Assembly (NCBI RefSeq): GCF_041449215.1
Contig: NZ_JBGNFV010000001.1
Span: 3,055,001-3,119,000 of the forward strand
Length of the DNA: 64,000 nucleotides
Source of the DNA: Roseivirga sp. BDSF3-8
GTDB taxonomy: Bacteria; Bacteroidota; Bacteroidia; Cytophagales; Cyclobacteriaceae
Reading direction: 5' to 3'
Shown here: positions 1 to 10,299 of the stretch, piece by piece
How positions within the stretch are numbered: the stretch's first letter is position 1
Layout of the letters: every line of letters begins with the position of its first letter
Notes under the pieces: generated by a model
The model's database searches: none
What the model was told of the DNA's origin: nothing
Seen by the model: only the letters and a program-made list of their open reading frames with translations
Program-made: the position numbers and the translations under genes

Positions 1-1708
1 TGGCTTTCCGTTATTAGGTGCATTGGTCGTCCTGCTCATCCCGTCGCGGTTTTGGCGGGCATACAGGATCATCGCCATTGCCACCACCTCCATCCAGCTA
101 GTACTTAGCCTGGCCTTGTTGGCCGGCTACCAGACCGGCCAGGCTGCTCCTGCCGGTGTGGATGACGTGCAAGCCTTTCAGGCTGTGGAGAAAGCTGAGT
201 GGTTTACCCTGAGTCTCGGCTCCCTGGGTCGCCTTTCCGTAGACTATTTTGTAGGGGCCGACGGCCTCAATCTCCCTCTTGTAGTACTTTCAGCCCTTAT
301 CCTTCTTATAGGTGCCGTCAGTTCATGGAAGATAGATAAGCTCCGCAAAGGTTACTTTGCCCTTTACCTTCTGCTCAGCAGCACCATTATGGGCTGTTTT
401 CTTGCCCTCGACTTCTTCCTGTTCTACCTCTTTTTCGAGTTCATGCTGCTGCCCATGTACTTCCTTATCGGCCTTTGGGGCGGACCGCGGAGAGAGTATG
501 CCAGTATCAAGTTCTTCCTTTATACCCTTGCCGGCTCTCTTTTTATCCTCGTGGTAATGGTAGGCTTATACCTGTCAGCCATTGATCCGGTCAAGACCGC
601 CCAACTGGCTGGTTTAGGAGAAGGCGTGGCCACCGTGCAGGAACACATCAGCCTTGGACAAGATGAAGGCGGGCTACCCGCCGAGACCCTCGTGCACACA
701 TTCAACATGGTGCAGATGACAGACGCCGACAACTTCCTCCCCGGTAAGGTACTGTCTCCCGGTACCGATAAGGAACTTTGGGGCGTTTCGCTCAGGCTCC
801 TTGCCTTCCTTGCCCTGTTTATTGGGTTTGCCGTCAAGCTACCAGCCGTGCCCGTACATACCTGGCTGCCCGATGCCCACGTTGAGGCCCCCACGCCCGT
901 GTCAGTCCTGCTGGCCGGTCTCCTGCTTAAGATTGGTGGCTATGGCTTCATCCGTACCGCCTGGCTCATATTTCCCGAAGGTGCCATACACTACGCCTGG
1001 TACATTGGCCTGCTCGGCGTCATCACCATTTTATACGGCGCCCTCAATGCCCTTGCACAGAAAGACATTAAGAAACTCGTGGCCTACTCCTCCGTAAGCC
1101 ACATGGGCTTTGTCCTGCTCGGCCTTGCCTCCATGACCACCGAAGGCATCACCGGTGCACTCTACATGATGGTAAGCCACGGCCTTATCTCACCGCTGCT
1201 CTTTCTGGTAGCCGGCGTTATTTACGACCGCACCCACGACCGTATTATAGACCACTATAGCGGCCTGGCCTCCCGCATGCCCTACTTTACCGCCTTTGCC
1301 GTAGTCGCCTGTTTTGCCAGCCTTGGCCTGCCCGGCTTCTCCGGCTTTGTTTCAGAGCTGCTCGTATTCCTCGGCTCATTCAGAGCCACTACCGGCAGCG
1401 ATGCCCTGCTTAGTGCCTGGATTCCCCTGCTCGGTACCCTCGGCCTTGTGCTCTCCGCTGCTTACTACCTGTGGACGCTACAGCGCATGTTCTTCGGCCC
1501 TTTTCATCTTTATGATAAGCAATGGAAGATACCCGACCTCACCGCCCGCGAGTGGCTCATGATGACACCGCTGGCAGTAGGTGCCCTGCTACTTGGCATC
1601 TTCCCTGATCTGCTCATCGATTACATGGACCATTCTATTGTGCGCTTTCAGGAAGTAGTGATGGAGAATGGCCTGGAGAATCTTAGCATACTAAATGGTG
1701 AGCGCTGA
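1..1708 (+). CDS. nuoM: NADH-quinone oxidoreductase subunit M, 5' end outside window
   Basis: Proton-pumping antiporter-like membrane subunit of respiratory complex I. The reading frame is open from base 2, so the start lies upstream of the window. Seen: a run of hydrophobic helices, the FFEFMLLPMYFLI segment with the conserved glutamate of the TM5 region, and VKLPAVPVHTWLPDAHVEAP, the classic NuoM loop. A hydrophilic insertion of about 70 residues (roughly 580-790 bp) sits between helices; I believe Bacteroidota NuoM often has this, but did not check. The last 14 bases overlap nuoN, which fits a translationally coupled nuo operon. Codons are strongly C-ending. Confidence 0.96.
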   Translation, partial: GFPLLGALVVLLIPSRFWRAYRIIAIATTSIQLVLSLALLAGYQTGQAAPAGVDDVQAFQAVEKAEWFTLSLGSLGRLSVDYFVGADGLNLPLVVLSALILLIGAVSSWKIDKLRKGYFALYLLLSSTIMGCFLALDFFLFYLFFEFMLLPMYFLIGLWGGPRREYASIKFFLYTLAGSLFILVVMVGLYLSAIDPVKTAQLAGLGEGVATVQEHISLGQDEGGLPAETLVHTFNMVQMTDADNFLPGKVLSPGTDKELWGVSLRLLAFLALFIGFAVKLPAVPVHTWLPDAHVEAPTPVSVLLAGLLLKIGGYGFIRTAWLIFPEGAIHYAWYIGLLGVITILYGALNALAQKDIKKLVAYSSVSHMGFVLLGLASMTTEGITGALYMMVSHGLISPLLFLVAGVIYDRTHDRIIDHYSGLASRMPYFTAFAVVACFASLGLPGFSGFVSELLVFLGSFRATTGSDALLSAWIPLLGTLGLVLSAAYYLWTLQRMFFGPFHLYDKQWKIPDLTAREWLMMTPLAVGALLLGIFPDLLIDYMDHSIVRFQEVVMENGLENLSILNGER

Positions 1709-3272
1709 GCCCATGCAACACACCGCGTCCATATCGCCCCTGTCTTCGAAACTGGATGCCATCACAGACAGCCTGCCCCTGTTTCTTCCAGAGTTCACCA
1801 TTATAGCCACTTTCATCCTCGTGCTTGTGACTGGTCTGCTGGTAAAAAAGGAAGGAAAAAAAGGCCTGCCTCAGGCTACACTTCCCCTGCTTATGCTATG
1901 TGGCCTGGGAGCTGCCTTTTATTTTCTCGCCGGTCAGTGGCATATCCTGGCTGAACCTGCGGATATCTTTCTGCAAATGGCCCATGCAGATCGCCTCAGT
2001 GTGTTTATGAAAGGCCTTTTTCTGCTTGCTACCGCCGGCACCGTCATTATCAACAGGAGTTATCACCGGCACCCCGAGCATGCCGCCCGTACCCCCGAAT
2101 TCTACCTGCTGCTTACCGGTCTGCTCCTCGGCTCTATGGTCATGAGTATGGCCACCAATATGCTGCTGCTCTTTCTCAGTATCGAGATCGTATCTATCAG
2201 CGCCTACCTCCTCACAGGCTTTCTGCGGAATGCACGAAGCGCCGAAGCAGGCATCAAATACCTCATTTTCGGCGCCACCGCCAGCAGCCTTATGCTCTTT
2301 GGCATGTCCCTCCTCTACGGATTTTCCGGCACCCTTACCTTCACCGATTCCGTTTTTGTGCAAAACCTTGCCGAAGTACCCCCCATCCCTGTGCTCATTG
2401 GTAACCTGCTGGTGCTTTGCGGCCTCTTCTTCAAGATCAGCCTCATACCACTCCACATATGGGCGCCCGATGTATACGAAGGCGGTCCCCTGCCAGCGGT
2501 AGCCCTCTTTTCCATAGTGCCCAAGCTTGCCGGGCTGGCCGTCCTCCTGCGCTTTTTCGCCATCATAATGAGCACAGCAAGCCCCCTGCCCGATACCATG
2601 GACTGGCAGACCCTGCTTGTCTTTGCCGGTATCGCCACCCTCCTCGTTGGTAACCTTGCCGCCCTCTGGCAGCAGAGCGTACGCCGGCTCATGGCCTATT
2701 CCTCCATCGCCCACGGAGGCTTTATGCTTGCCGCCCTGCTTGCCTACAGCGACACGGGCACCGAGAGCCTGCTCTTTTATGCAGCCATATACCTCATTAT
2801 GAACCTCGCCGCCTTTCAGTGGCTGGCCTATTTTGAAAATAAATACGGAGTGCGTCACGTACGCGGTTTTGCCGGCCTTTTCCGGCAGGAACCCCTGGCT
2901 GCCGTGTGTCTCCTCATCGTCATGATTGCCCTCACCGGATTACCTCCCACCGCAGGATTTACCGCCAAGCTACTCGTGTTCGGCGGCCTGTGGGACAGCT
3001 ACTCCGCTACCGGGCAATCGGCCCTTATGGCCCTTCTTTTAACCGGCTTATTCTCTACTATTGCAGCATTATTTTATTATCTAAAAATACCCTACTTCCT
3101 GTTTTTCCGTATGCCTGAAAAAGAGCACGCCGTACCAGCGGCAGCAGGCGGAAGAGATAGCAAAAGCGGGCTTTGGGCCGGCACTATTTTTACCCTTCCG
3201 CTGTTACTCTTTTTTGTAAAAGCAGACTGGCTGTCGGATATAATCCGGATGGTGAACTTTGTACTACAATAA
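1695..3272 (+). CDS. nuoN: NADH-quinone oxidoreductase subunit N
   Basis: Membrane subunit of complex I, 525 residues, related to NuoL/NuoM. Diagnostic stretches are LFLSIEIVSISAYLLTGF (helix with the conserved glutamate) and KISLIPLHIWAPDVYEG followed by PKLAGLAVLLR (the lysine of the proton channel). The ATG at 1695 overlaps the nuoM stop by 14 bases; an ATG at 1713, just past that stop, is an equally possible start because the first seven residues are not membrane-like. The next gene begins only 6 bases after the stop, although it is unrelated to respiration. Confidence 0.96.
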   Translation: MVSAEPMQHTASISPLSSKLDAITDSLPLFLPEFTIIATFILVLVTGLLVKKEGKKGLPQATLPLLMLCGLGAAFYFLAGQWHILAEPADIFLQMAHADRLSVFMKGLFLLATAGTVIINRSYHRHPEHAARTPEFYLLLTGLLLGSMVMSMATNMLLLFLSIEIVSISAYLLTGFLRNARSAEAGIKYLIFGATASSLMLFGMSLLYGFSGTLTFTDSVFVQNLAEVPPIPVLIGNLLVLCGLFFKISLIPLHIWAPDVYEGGPLPAVALFSIVPKLAGLAVLLRFFAIIMSTASPLPDTMDWQTLLVFAGIATLLVGNLAALWQQSVRRLMAYSSIAHGGFMLAALLAYSDTGTESLLFYAAIYLIMNLAAFQWLAYFENKYGVRHVRGFAGLFRQEPLAAVCLLIVMIALTGLPPTAGFTAKLLVFGGLWDSYSATGQSALMALLLTGLFSTIAALFYYLKIPYFLFFRMPEKEHAVPAAAGGRDSKSGLWAGTIFTLPLLLFFVKADWLSDIIRMVNFVLQ

Positions 3273-3278
3273 CCCGGG

Positions 3279-5168
3279 ATGAGTGACGAAATAAAACATG
3301 AATGTGGCATTGCGATGATCCGTCTGCGCAAGCCCCTGTCGTACTATATAGAAAAGTACGGCTCCCCCACTTACGCCATGAACAAGCTCTACCTCCTTAT
3401 GGAGAAGCAGCACAATCGCGGACAGGATGGGGTAGGAGTGGCCAACATTAAGCTCAACGTACCACCCGGCGTTCGCTACATCAGCCGTTACCGTTCCGTA
3501 GATCAGCAGCCCATTGCCCACATTTTCAAAAAAGTGAGCAAGAAGTATAAAAAAGCCATGAAAGAAGGCGGCGACCTCTTCTATGATGCTAAGTGGCTGC
3601 AACAGAACTGCGCCTTTACCGGTGAAGTATGGCTTGGTCACCTCCGCTACGGTACCCATGGCGAAAACAGTATCGAAAGCACACACCCCTTCCTTCGGCA
3701 GAACAACTGGCGCAACCGTAACCTCGTTATGGCCGGTAACTTTAACATGACCAATAACGACGAGCTTTTTGATAAGCTCGTGAGCCTTGGTCAGCATCCT
3801 AAGGAGCGGGTAGATACCATCACCGTGATGGAAAAGATCGGCCACTTTATCGATGAAGAGGTTGAGAAGCAATTTACCGAGTATAAAAAGCTGGGAGAGA
3901 GCAATACCAAGATCTCCGAGCTAATCAGTGATACCCTGGATCTGCAGCGCGTGCTTCGCCGTGCCTGTAAAGACTTTGACGGCGGCTACGTCATGGCCGG
4001 TATGATCGGCTCCGGTGCCTCTTTTGTCGCCCGCGACCCGGCCGGTATTCGTCCGGCCTATTACTATGCTGATGATGAAGTCGTAGTGGTTGCCAGTGAG
4101 AAGCCCGCCATTAAGACCGCTTTTAATATCGACTATAGCCAGATCAAAAGCATTGAGCGCGGCCATGCCCTTATCATGAACCGCGATGGCAGCTATGAAG
4201 AGAAGCCCTACATCGAGCAGCTACCTAAGCGCTCATGCAGCTTCGAGCGTATTTACTTCAGCCGTGGATCTGACCCCAATATCTACCAGGAGCGTAAAAA
4301 CCTCGGCAAGTACGTCGTGCCCCAGATACTCAAAAGCATTAATTTTGACCTGAAGAATACCGTCTTCAGCTATATTCCTAACACCGCCGAGACCTCTTTT
4401 CTCGGTATGATGGAAGGCATAGAAGACTACCTCGTACGCCAGCGTAAAGAGGTTATTCTTGACCATAAGCCCCACCTCGATAGCCTCGATGATATCCTTA
4501 GCTTTAAGCCCAGGATCGAAAAGCTCGTAATTAAAGATGCCAAGCTCCGTACCTTCATTACCGATGATGAGCACCGCGATGAGCTTGTCGCCCACGTCTA
4601 CGATACCACCTACGAAGTGATCCGTAAGGGCGTCGATACCGTAGTCGTGATTGATGATAGCATCGTACGCGGTACCACCCTGGAGAAGTCCATTCTCCGG
4701 ATGCTCGACCGCCTCGGCCCTAAGAAGATCGTTATCGTTAGCTCAGCCCCGCAGATCAGGTTCCCCGACTGCTATGGCATCGACATGAGTAAGATGAAGG
4801 ACTTCATCGCTTTCCGTGCCGCCCTCGCCCTGCTCAAAGAGCAAGGTAAGGAGTACGTGCTCGAGCAGGTATACGATCAGTGCATGGCCGCCAAGGACGA
4901 TCCCGATGCTCCCAACTTTGTAAAGGGCATCTACGACAGCTTCAGCTACAACGAGGTCAGTAATAAAATATCCGACATTGTACGGCCCGACGATATCAAA
5001 GCCGAAGTAGAGGTAGTCTACCAGACAGTAGATAACCTGCACCGTGCCTGCCCACAGGACAACGGCGATTGGTACTTCACCGGCGAATACCCCACCCGCG
5101 GCGGCAACCGCGTGGTAAACCGCTCCTTCATCAACTTCATGGAAGGCAAGCTCGTAAGGGCGTATTGA
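3279..5168 (+). CDS. Amidophosphoribosyltransferase-like protein (PurF family, long form)
   Basis: N-terminal class II glutamine amidotransferase domain joined to a PRPP-binding phosphoribosyltransferase domain, the architecture of PurF (first step of purine synthesis). Seen: a candidate nucleophile Cys9 in HECGIAMIRL (after removal of an eight-residue propeptide), the RYGT and GNFN amidotransferase motifs, and VVIDDSIVRGTT near residues 455-467, the PRPP loop. At 629 residues it is longer than typical PurF (about 470-510), matching the long PurF-like form common in Bacteroidota, which often also have a standard purF; hence no gene symbol. A strong terminator follows. Confidence 0.85.
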   Translation: MSDEIKHECGIAMIRLRKPLSYYIEKYGSPTYAMNKLYLLMEKQHNRGQDGVGVANIKLNVPPGVRYISRYRSVDQQPIAHIFKKVSKKYKKAMKEGGDLFYDAKWLQQNCAFTGEVWLGHLRYGTHGENSIESTHPFLRQNNWRNRNLVMAGNFNMTNNDELFDKLVSLGQHPKERVDTITVMEKIGHFIDEEVEKQFTEYKKLGESNTKISELISDTLDLQRVLRRACKDFDGGYVMAGMIGSGASFVARDPAGIRPAYYYADDEVVVVASEKPAIKTAFNIDYSQIKSIERGHALIMNRDGSYEEKPYIEQLPKRSCSFERIYFSRGSDPNIYQERKNLGKYVVPQILKSINFDLKNTVFSYIPNTAETSFLGMMEGIEDYLVRQRKEVILDHKPHLDSLDDILSFKPRIEKLVIKDAKLRTFITDDEHRDELVAHVYDTTYEVIRKGVDTVVVIDDSIVRGTTLEKSILRMLDRLGPKKIVIVSSAPQIRFPDCYGIDMSKMKDFIAFRAALALLKEQGKEYVLEQVYDQCMAAKDDPDAPNFVKGIYDSFSYNEVSNKISDIVRPDDIKAEVEVVYQTVDNLHRACPQDNGDWYFTGEYPTRGGNRVVNRSFINFMEGKLVRAY

Positions 5169-5193
5169 TTAGAGGTGTAAAGTATTTTGTGTT

Positions 5194-5228
5194 AAAAAAG
5201 GATGGGTCAAGAGGCTCATCCTTTTTTA
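5194..5228 (+). terminator. Rho-independent terminator after the PurF-like gene
   Basis: Eleven-base stem (AAAAAAGGATG / CATCCTTTTTT) with a 12-base loop, ending in a T run. It ends the nuoM-nuoN-purF-like transcript. Confidence 0.85.
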
Positions 5229-5921
5229 TTGAACAAAATGTAGCCAGCAAATCCGAGCCCGGGACTGGGGTCGCACACGACGGACAGGCGCAGTACTGTT
5301 GCTATGGAAAGCAAAAGACCATGCCGGGGCGGGTTCTCCCGGTGTAGCTATCCAGTCCGCTCAAAATACATTACCTCAACGAGCATAAAATTAGCTTTTC
5401 GTCCTATCGCGAGATTGCATCTAGTGATAAGCTGCTGTATTGGTCTGGTTATGTGCCTAGCCTTCGTTAAAGCACCTTCCTGAGCGGGAATGACTATTAC
5501 CCTTTCACCCCACATCCTTCCAGGTAGGTTTTATGTGAGGGTAGAATGAGGTAGTAGAAGTAGTGTAGTCATTGGCTGCATATTATGTAAGGCGTGCAGG
5601 AAATTGTATTTATCTTATTTGCCCTCTCAAGGCTATCCTATAGAGAATCTGTAGTGATCCCATAGTGAAACTATAGTCAGGGTGTGGATAACATCCATCT
5701 CTCATTTTTGCATGATTCAATGATCTGCCACCAGGGTTCCTTGGTAAGTTTCTCAAACCATACTAGGTAGGTGAGGAATTCGGCCTATCCTATATCCCCC
5801 GTGTAGTGCGCTTTCTCCCCAGTCAGGTAAGTAATCCGCTCATATTGTCGTGCATTAGTGTACCGGCGTCTCCTAATTTGCGTACTGTTTTTATTGTGCA
5901 AAATTATCCGGTGACAGTACC
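5229..5921. other. Gene-free interval of about 690 bp
   Basis: No reading frame here has the codon character of its neighbours. It holds GC-rich palindromic patches around 5,250-5,345 and an isolated perfect DnaA-box nonamer (TGTGGATAA, 5683-5691), which can occur by chance in a window of this size. It presumably contains the promoter of the toxin-like gene that follows, but I cannot place it. Confidence 0.5.
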
Positions 5922-8900
5922 ATGGGAGCTATGATGAAAGGGAGGCCGGTTCTACGGCTGTGGACGAAGGTATGGGTGTGTATGGTGCTCTGCCTGTTGG
6001 GCGTGTTTGGGCAAGCCGCTGCCCAGTCCGCCGTGCAGGCCAGCCTGCAAATCTTTCCGCCCAACAGCGTCTACCTGAGCCACTACGGCCAGCCCGGCAG
6101 CCTGCAGGTGCAGCTCCTGCTGCGCGACCTCAGCGAGGCCAGCTACCCCATACAACTCCGCTGGACCATCGAAGGCCCCGGCATACGGCTCAGCACGCGA
6201 CAGGGCTACCAGGGCAACATCATCACCCTGCAGGGCGGCATGCCCCGCCTGCTCTCCGCCCCCGAGCTCGCTAGCGGACTCTCTGCCGACGCACTAGACT
6301 TCAGCGGCTACGACCGCGGGCAATTTACCCAGAGCGGCGGCCAGCTCCCCGAAGGCTTCTACCGCTTCACCGTACAGGCCTACGACTTCCGCCGGCCCGA
6401 CGTCCCCCTTTCTGCTCCCGCTACTACCACCGCCTGGCTCGTTCTTGCCGACCCGCCCCTGCTCAACCTGCCCGCCTGCCACAGCCAGCTCACCTGGCAG
6501 ACCGGCCAGCCTTTGCTCTTCCAGTGGACCCCCATGCACCGGGGTAGCGGCCTTAGCGGCATCGCCTATGAGTTCACCCTGGTAGAAGTGCGCGGCGGCC
6601 TGCCGCCCGACGAAGCCATGCGTACCCTGTCACCCCTCTACCAGACCGTCACCCGCCAGACCAGCCTCACCTACGGCCTCGAGCTACCGCCCCTGCAGGA
6701 GGGCCTCACCTACGCCTGGCGCGTGCGTGCGCAGGTAAATGAAAGCGGCCCTCAGCTTACCGGTTCCCCCGAAGAGACCTTCAAAAACCAGGGTTACAGC
6801 CGGGTCTGCGCCTTTGTGCCCGGTACCCCCGTGGCCGATCTGCCTCCCCTCAGCGACCTTACTGCCGAGGCCCTCAGTCACGTCCACGCCAGGTTCTCCT
6901 TTGCGGGTTACCACAGAGACAACCGCCGCCGCCAGGCCACCACCTACCGGCTGCAGTACCGCCCCACCCACCAGTCCGACTGGCCCTGGCGCAGCGTCGA
7001 TATCACCGACACCGTCTACATCGCCCGGGAGCTTGCTCCCGGCACCCCCTACGAAGTAAAGGCCGGCGTGGTGCGCAACGGTATCGCCAGCCAATGGAGC
7101 CAGGTCACCCCCTTTACCACCCAGGCCCCGCCTGAGCAAGCCTGCTATGACGATGAAGGCCCCCTGCCCGAAATCACCAACCGGGAACCTCTGCCCAATG
7201 CCCTGGTCGGTGACCAGATCGCCGTGGGCAAGTTCACCATGCGCCTGCAGGAAGTCCGCGGGGGTGACGGGGTGTTCAGCGGAAGAGGCACCATCTACGT
7301 CCCCTGGATGGGCCTCACCCTTCCCGTACAGTTCGACCGCATCGCCATCAACACCGACTACCGGATGACCGACGGGCTCGTCCATGCCCTCAGCAAGCCC
7401 CTTGATGAGTGGCGGGAAGGCATAGAAGAATTTTGGGAAGACCGGCAACAGCTGGCCGATACCACCATCACCGTCTCCGGCTACCTTGAAGCCGTCACCC
7501 TGAAAGAACCGGCAGAAGGGAATAGCGAAGCGACCACCGACTCACGCACCTACGTGGTCACCCTCGCCAGCGGGGAGACCCTCGAGATCCAGCAGCCCCC
7601 CGGCCAGAGTGTGGCCGTGATTGACAGCCAGGGCCGTACCATCGTGATCGATGAGGAAGGCCGCATAGGCCCCATCCTCGAGCCCGAGGCAGACACGCCT
7701 GTACTCGCCACTGGCGACCGCATCAGCCAGCCCGTCTACTTCACCGCCTACGAAGGCCAGCGCTACGGCTTTGATACCCAATTGCATGAGGTCTACTCCG
7801 CACACTATGAAAGCCTGCCCGTAACCAACAGAAGTGAAGGAACAGACACCTACCCCATCGCCTGGAAAGCCCTGGCCACCGGTCAGACCGACAGAGTCAC
7901 CCTACAGGGCGATACCACCGGCCTGAAGCTGCTCACCCAATCTGGTCAGCACGTACCCATCCTCGAAAAGACCGATGATGAGCACTATACCCTGCTGCTC
8001 ACCGGCCAGGGCGATAAAGAAGAAAGCTACCTGCAGGCCATACGCACCAATGCTGAAGATAGCACCGACGTACTCAGCGGCCAGCTCAATACGGTAAGCT
8101 ACGCTCCCGAGCACCTCACCCTGAAGGTAGTGCCCGTCAACGGGGCGGGCTACATGAAGCCCGGCCGTGGGAAAGACATCCTCAAGGCCCTGAAGGAAAC
8201 CTACGGCCCTGCCGTAGTCAACTGGACCGTCACTTACGAGAAAGCCTTTACCGCCGACTACGACACTGACGGAGACGGCGCTTTGGACGACGGGAGTACC
8301 GGCATGCTCTCCAACTACACCCCTGAGATGAAGAAGCTCATCAGGCGCTATGAGCAGGCACATAAGACAGCAGACGGCACCTACTACCTCTTCCTGGTCC
8401 ATACCCCCAAAAGCGCCATAGACGAAGACGGAACGGACAACGCCAAAGCCGGCTTTATGCCCTACAAGCGGCAGTTCGGCTTTATCTTCACCTCCCGCAT
8501 CGGTAACCCCGACCACTTCGACAAGACCATCGCCCACGAGCTGGGCCATGGCGCCTTCCGCCTCCAGCACACCTTCGTGGAGACTCCCGCCCTGGAGGAG
8601 TGGGCCACCAAAAACCTGATGGACTACACCTTTTTCGGTACCGAGCTGCACAAACACCAGTGGGACCTCATCCACAACCCCCGCCCGGTATGGGGGCTGC
8701 TGACCGGGGATGAGGAGGTGGCGATGACTACCGATGATGAGAAATACCAAAAAATCCTTCAGGAAATAAGGTGTGCCTACCTGATAGGCGAGACTACCTA
8801 CAGCTCGGACATGCTGGGCAAATTAGACAATGACAGATCTTACCTTGATGAAGAGGAAGTAGAGGTTGGCGCTGTAGTCATCAAAGATATTGACATGTAC

Positions 8901-9677
8901 TACACAGGCCGAAGCCTTTCCACCGAACTGCCCACTTCTATTGAGCCCACCTATGTGGAGACCACATTGTCAGGGTATTATCAGCATAAGTTAGGCGACC
9001 TGTACATCAATACAGCAGAAAGAAGCCCTGAGCTGCTGGAGTATTTAAAACCTGCAGAAAGCGAAGTCAAAGGACAGCTAAGAGAAGTGATGGCCGGTAT
9101 AGACCTGGACGGCCAAGACATCTCCGGCAGGTCGTTTGACCAGCTTTGGGCCATAGCCAACTGCGAGACCCGGTTTCTTAGTAAAGAAGACCGGATAAAG
9201 CTGGTCAGACTGATCATGATCGAGGAGCCTGTCCTGAATGAAAACTATGAAAACCTGATTCTGGACATCCTGCACACCACCCCCGAACATGATGCGGCAT
9301 ATGTGTACCGGGAGATAACGAAAAACGAGGGTAACCTTCTGAATAAGCTTATGAACGGCATTGATAACATAGGCGGTGAAGAGGATAACTATGACAGGCT
9401 AGGGACCGAGGTCTATCGGCTATTCCTGAATGGATATGACAAATTGGTCACCCGTCAGGATATAACCGACAGCCTAACCATGCCGGCAACAGTTGATGGT
9501 GCTATTTGCCCTTATATCGCCAGCGTAGAGCGTAAAGGCAACTTTTCCTTCACCATTACCGGGCAGCACAAAACCGGGATAAGCAGACAGGGACATGGTG
9601 CCTACATCGACAGAGGCCAGATGGGCGGTGTGCAGGCAACATATTACTACCGATTGCGGGTATGTGGAAGACCCTAA
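5922..9677 (+). CDS. Large secreted FN3/zincin polymorphic-toxin-like protein, frameshifted at its end
   Basis: Signal peptide (WVCMVLCLLGVFGQAAAQ; translation may start at 5922, 5931 or 5934), then beta-rich repeats including a fibronectin type III-like unit at about residues 305-400. Near residues 872-883 is HELGHGAFRLQH, with NLMDYT downstream, which looks like a zinc-binding HExxH plus a Met-turn: a zincin-like metallopeptidase domain often seen in Bacteroidota polymorphic toxins. The third histidine follows after six residues rather than the five usual in metzincins. The C-terminal ~330 residues are helical and unrecognised. The frame ends abruptly at 9677 and continues in another frame (next entry), so the native protein was probably about 1,460 residues. 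Confidence 0.8.
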   Translation: MGAMMKGRPVLRLWTKVWVCMVLCLLGVFGQAAAQSAVQASLQIFPPNSVYLSHYGQPGSLQVQLLLRDLSEASYPIQLRWTIEGPGIRLSTRQGYQGNIITLQGGMPRLLSAPELASGLSADALDFSGYDRGQFTQSGGQLPEGFYRFTVQAYDFRRPDVPLSAPATTTAWLVLADPPLLNLPACHSQLTWQTGQPLLFQWTPMHRGSGLSGIAYEFTLVEVRGGLPPDEAMRTLSPLYQTVTRQTSLTYGLELPPLQEGLTYAWRVRAQVNESGPQLTGSPEETFKNQGYSRVCAFVPGTPVADLPPLSDLTAEALSHVHARFSFAGYHRDNRRRQATTYRLQYRPTHQSDWPWRSVDITDTVYIARELAPGTPYEVKAGVVRNGIASQWSQVTPFTTQAPPEQACYDDEGPLPEITNREPLPNALVGDQIAVGKFTMRLQEVRGGDGVFSGRGTIYVPWMGLTLPVQFDRIAINTDYRMTDGLVHALSKPLDEWREGIEEFWEDRQQLADTTITVSGYLEAVTLKEPAEGNSEATTDSRTYVVTLASGETLEIQQPPGQSVAVIDSQGRTIVIDEEGRIGPILEPEADTPVLATGDRISQPVYFTAYEGQRYGFDTQLHEVYSAHYESLPVTNRSEGTDTYPIAWKALATGQTDRVTLQGDTTGLKLLTQSGQHVPILEKTDDEHYTLLLTGQGDKEESYLQAIRTNAEDSTDVLSGQLNTVSYAPEHLTLKVVPVNGAGYMKPGRGKDILKALKETYGPAVVNWTVTYEKAFTADYDTDGDGALDDGSTGMLSNYTPEMKKLIRRYEQAHKTADGTYYLFLVHTPKSAIDEDGTDNAKAGFMPYKRQFGFIFTSRIGNPDHFDKTIAHELGHGAFRLQHTFVETPALEEWATKNLMDYTFFGTELHKHQWDLIHNPRPVWGLLTGDEEVAMTTDDEKYQKILQEIRCAYLIGETTYSSDMLGKLDNDRSYLDEEEVEVGAVVIKDIDMYYTGRSLSTELPTSIEPTYVETTLSGYYQHKLGDLYINTAERSPELLEYLKPAESEVKGQLREVMAGIDLDGQDISGRSFDQLWAIANCETRFLSKEDRIKLVRLIMIEEPVLNENYENLILDILHTTPEHDAAYVYREITKNEGNLLNKLMNGIDNIGGEEDNYDRLGTEVYRLFLNGYDKLVTRQDITDSLTMPATVDGAICPYIASVERKGNFSFTITGQHKTGISRQGHGAYIDRGQMGGVQATYYYRLRVCGRP

Positions 9678-10299
9678 GCCACTGACGTTCAGTTTTGACG
9701 ATGTGGTCCTTGTCCTGTATGAAGACGACCTTGTCACCAGGTCAGAAGTAAGGTACTATATCATGCCCGCCTTCATCTACTTCCAGCTACTGGATGCCAG
9801 GCAAAATGAACAGCTATTCGATGCCATAGATGCTGCCTGGATGACCCTGGGCATTGTCACACCCATTGATGAGTTCTTCCTGTTGGCCAGAGCGATCTCC
9901 TACTCTGGAAGAGTCACCAGTACCATCAACGTGGCCAAAATGCGCGTCATGGTAAAAGCAGATAAGATACGCCTGGGAAGAAGGCATTACGATGAGATTA
10001 CTGACATGGCCCGTGCGAATAACCTGACCGGCGTGGAAAGGTACCTGGAGCTTGTCTACCCCAACATCGAAAGAATAACCAACAGCGAAGCCTTACGGAA
10101 GATTAATGAGCTCAACCTTGACCATGCCACCCTGGCAAGGCTGGATATGGACCTGTCCGATGAGCTGATTGAGGCTCTGAATACCGATCCGGATTTGCTA
10201 ATGGAATGGCTAAAGGTTACTCAAAAAGGCTTAGGGAGTAGATTAAGCCGGAACGTAGAAATACTGAAAAGATCAAGAGCTAAAGCTTGTAAATTATGA
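9595..10299 (+). pseudogene. Out-of-frame continuation of the secreted toxin-like protein
   Basis: The frame open from 9595 becomes convincing coding sequence at about 9,650 (DCGYVEDPKPLTFSFDD onward) and appears to continue the preceding protein after a single-base shift (+1 relative to the upstream frame) between roughly 9,635 and 9,660. No homopolymer marks the site. The segment is helical (FLLARAISYSGR, LARLDMDLSDELIEAL), like the region before the toxic tip of Bacteroidota polymorphic toxins. The stop overlaps the start of the next gene as ATGA. Either the gene is broken, or the base is an assembly error, or the segment is translated separately from the ATG at 9595; I favour the first two. 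Confidence 0.65.

Noticed and set aside
1896-2858. 320-codon frame antisense to nuoN
   Set aside because: Shadow of C-ending codons in nuoN; low-complexity, charged translation without family features.
5069-5347. Frame overlapping the end of the PurF-like gene and its terminator
   Set aside because: Passes through the terminator hairpin and the real gene in another frame.
5683-5691. Perfect DnaA box as sign of an origin
   Set aside because: One nonamer is expected by chance about every 130 kb on two strands; no cluster or AT-rich unwinding region is seen with it.
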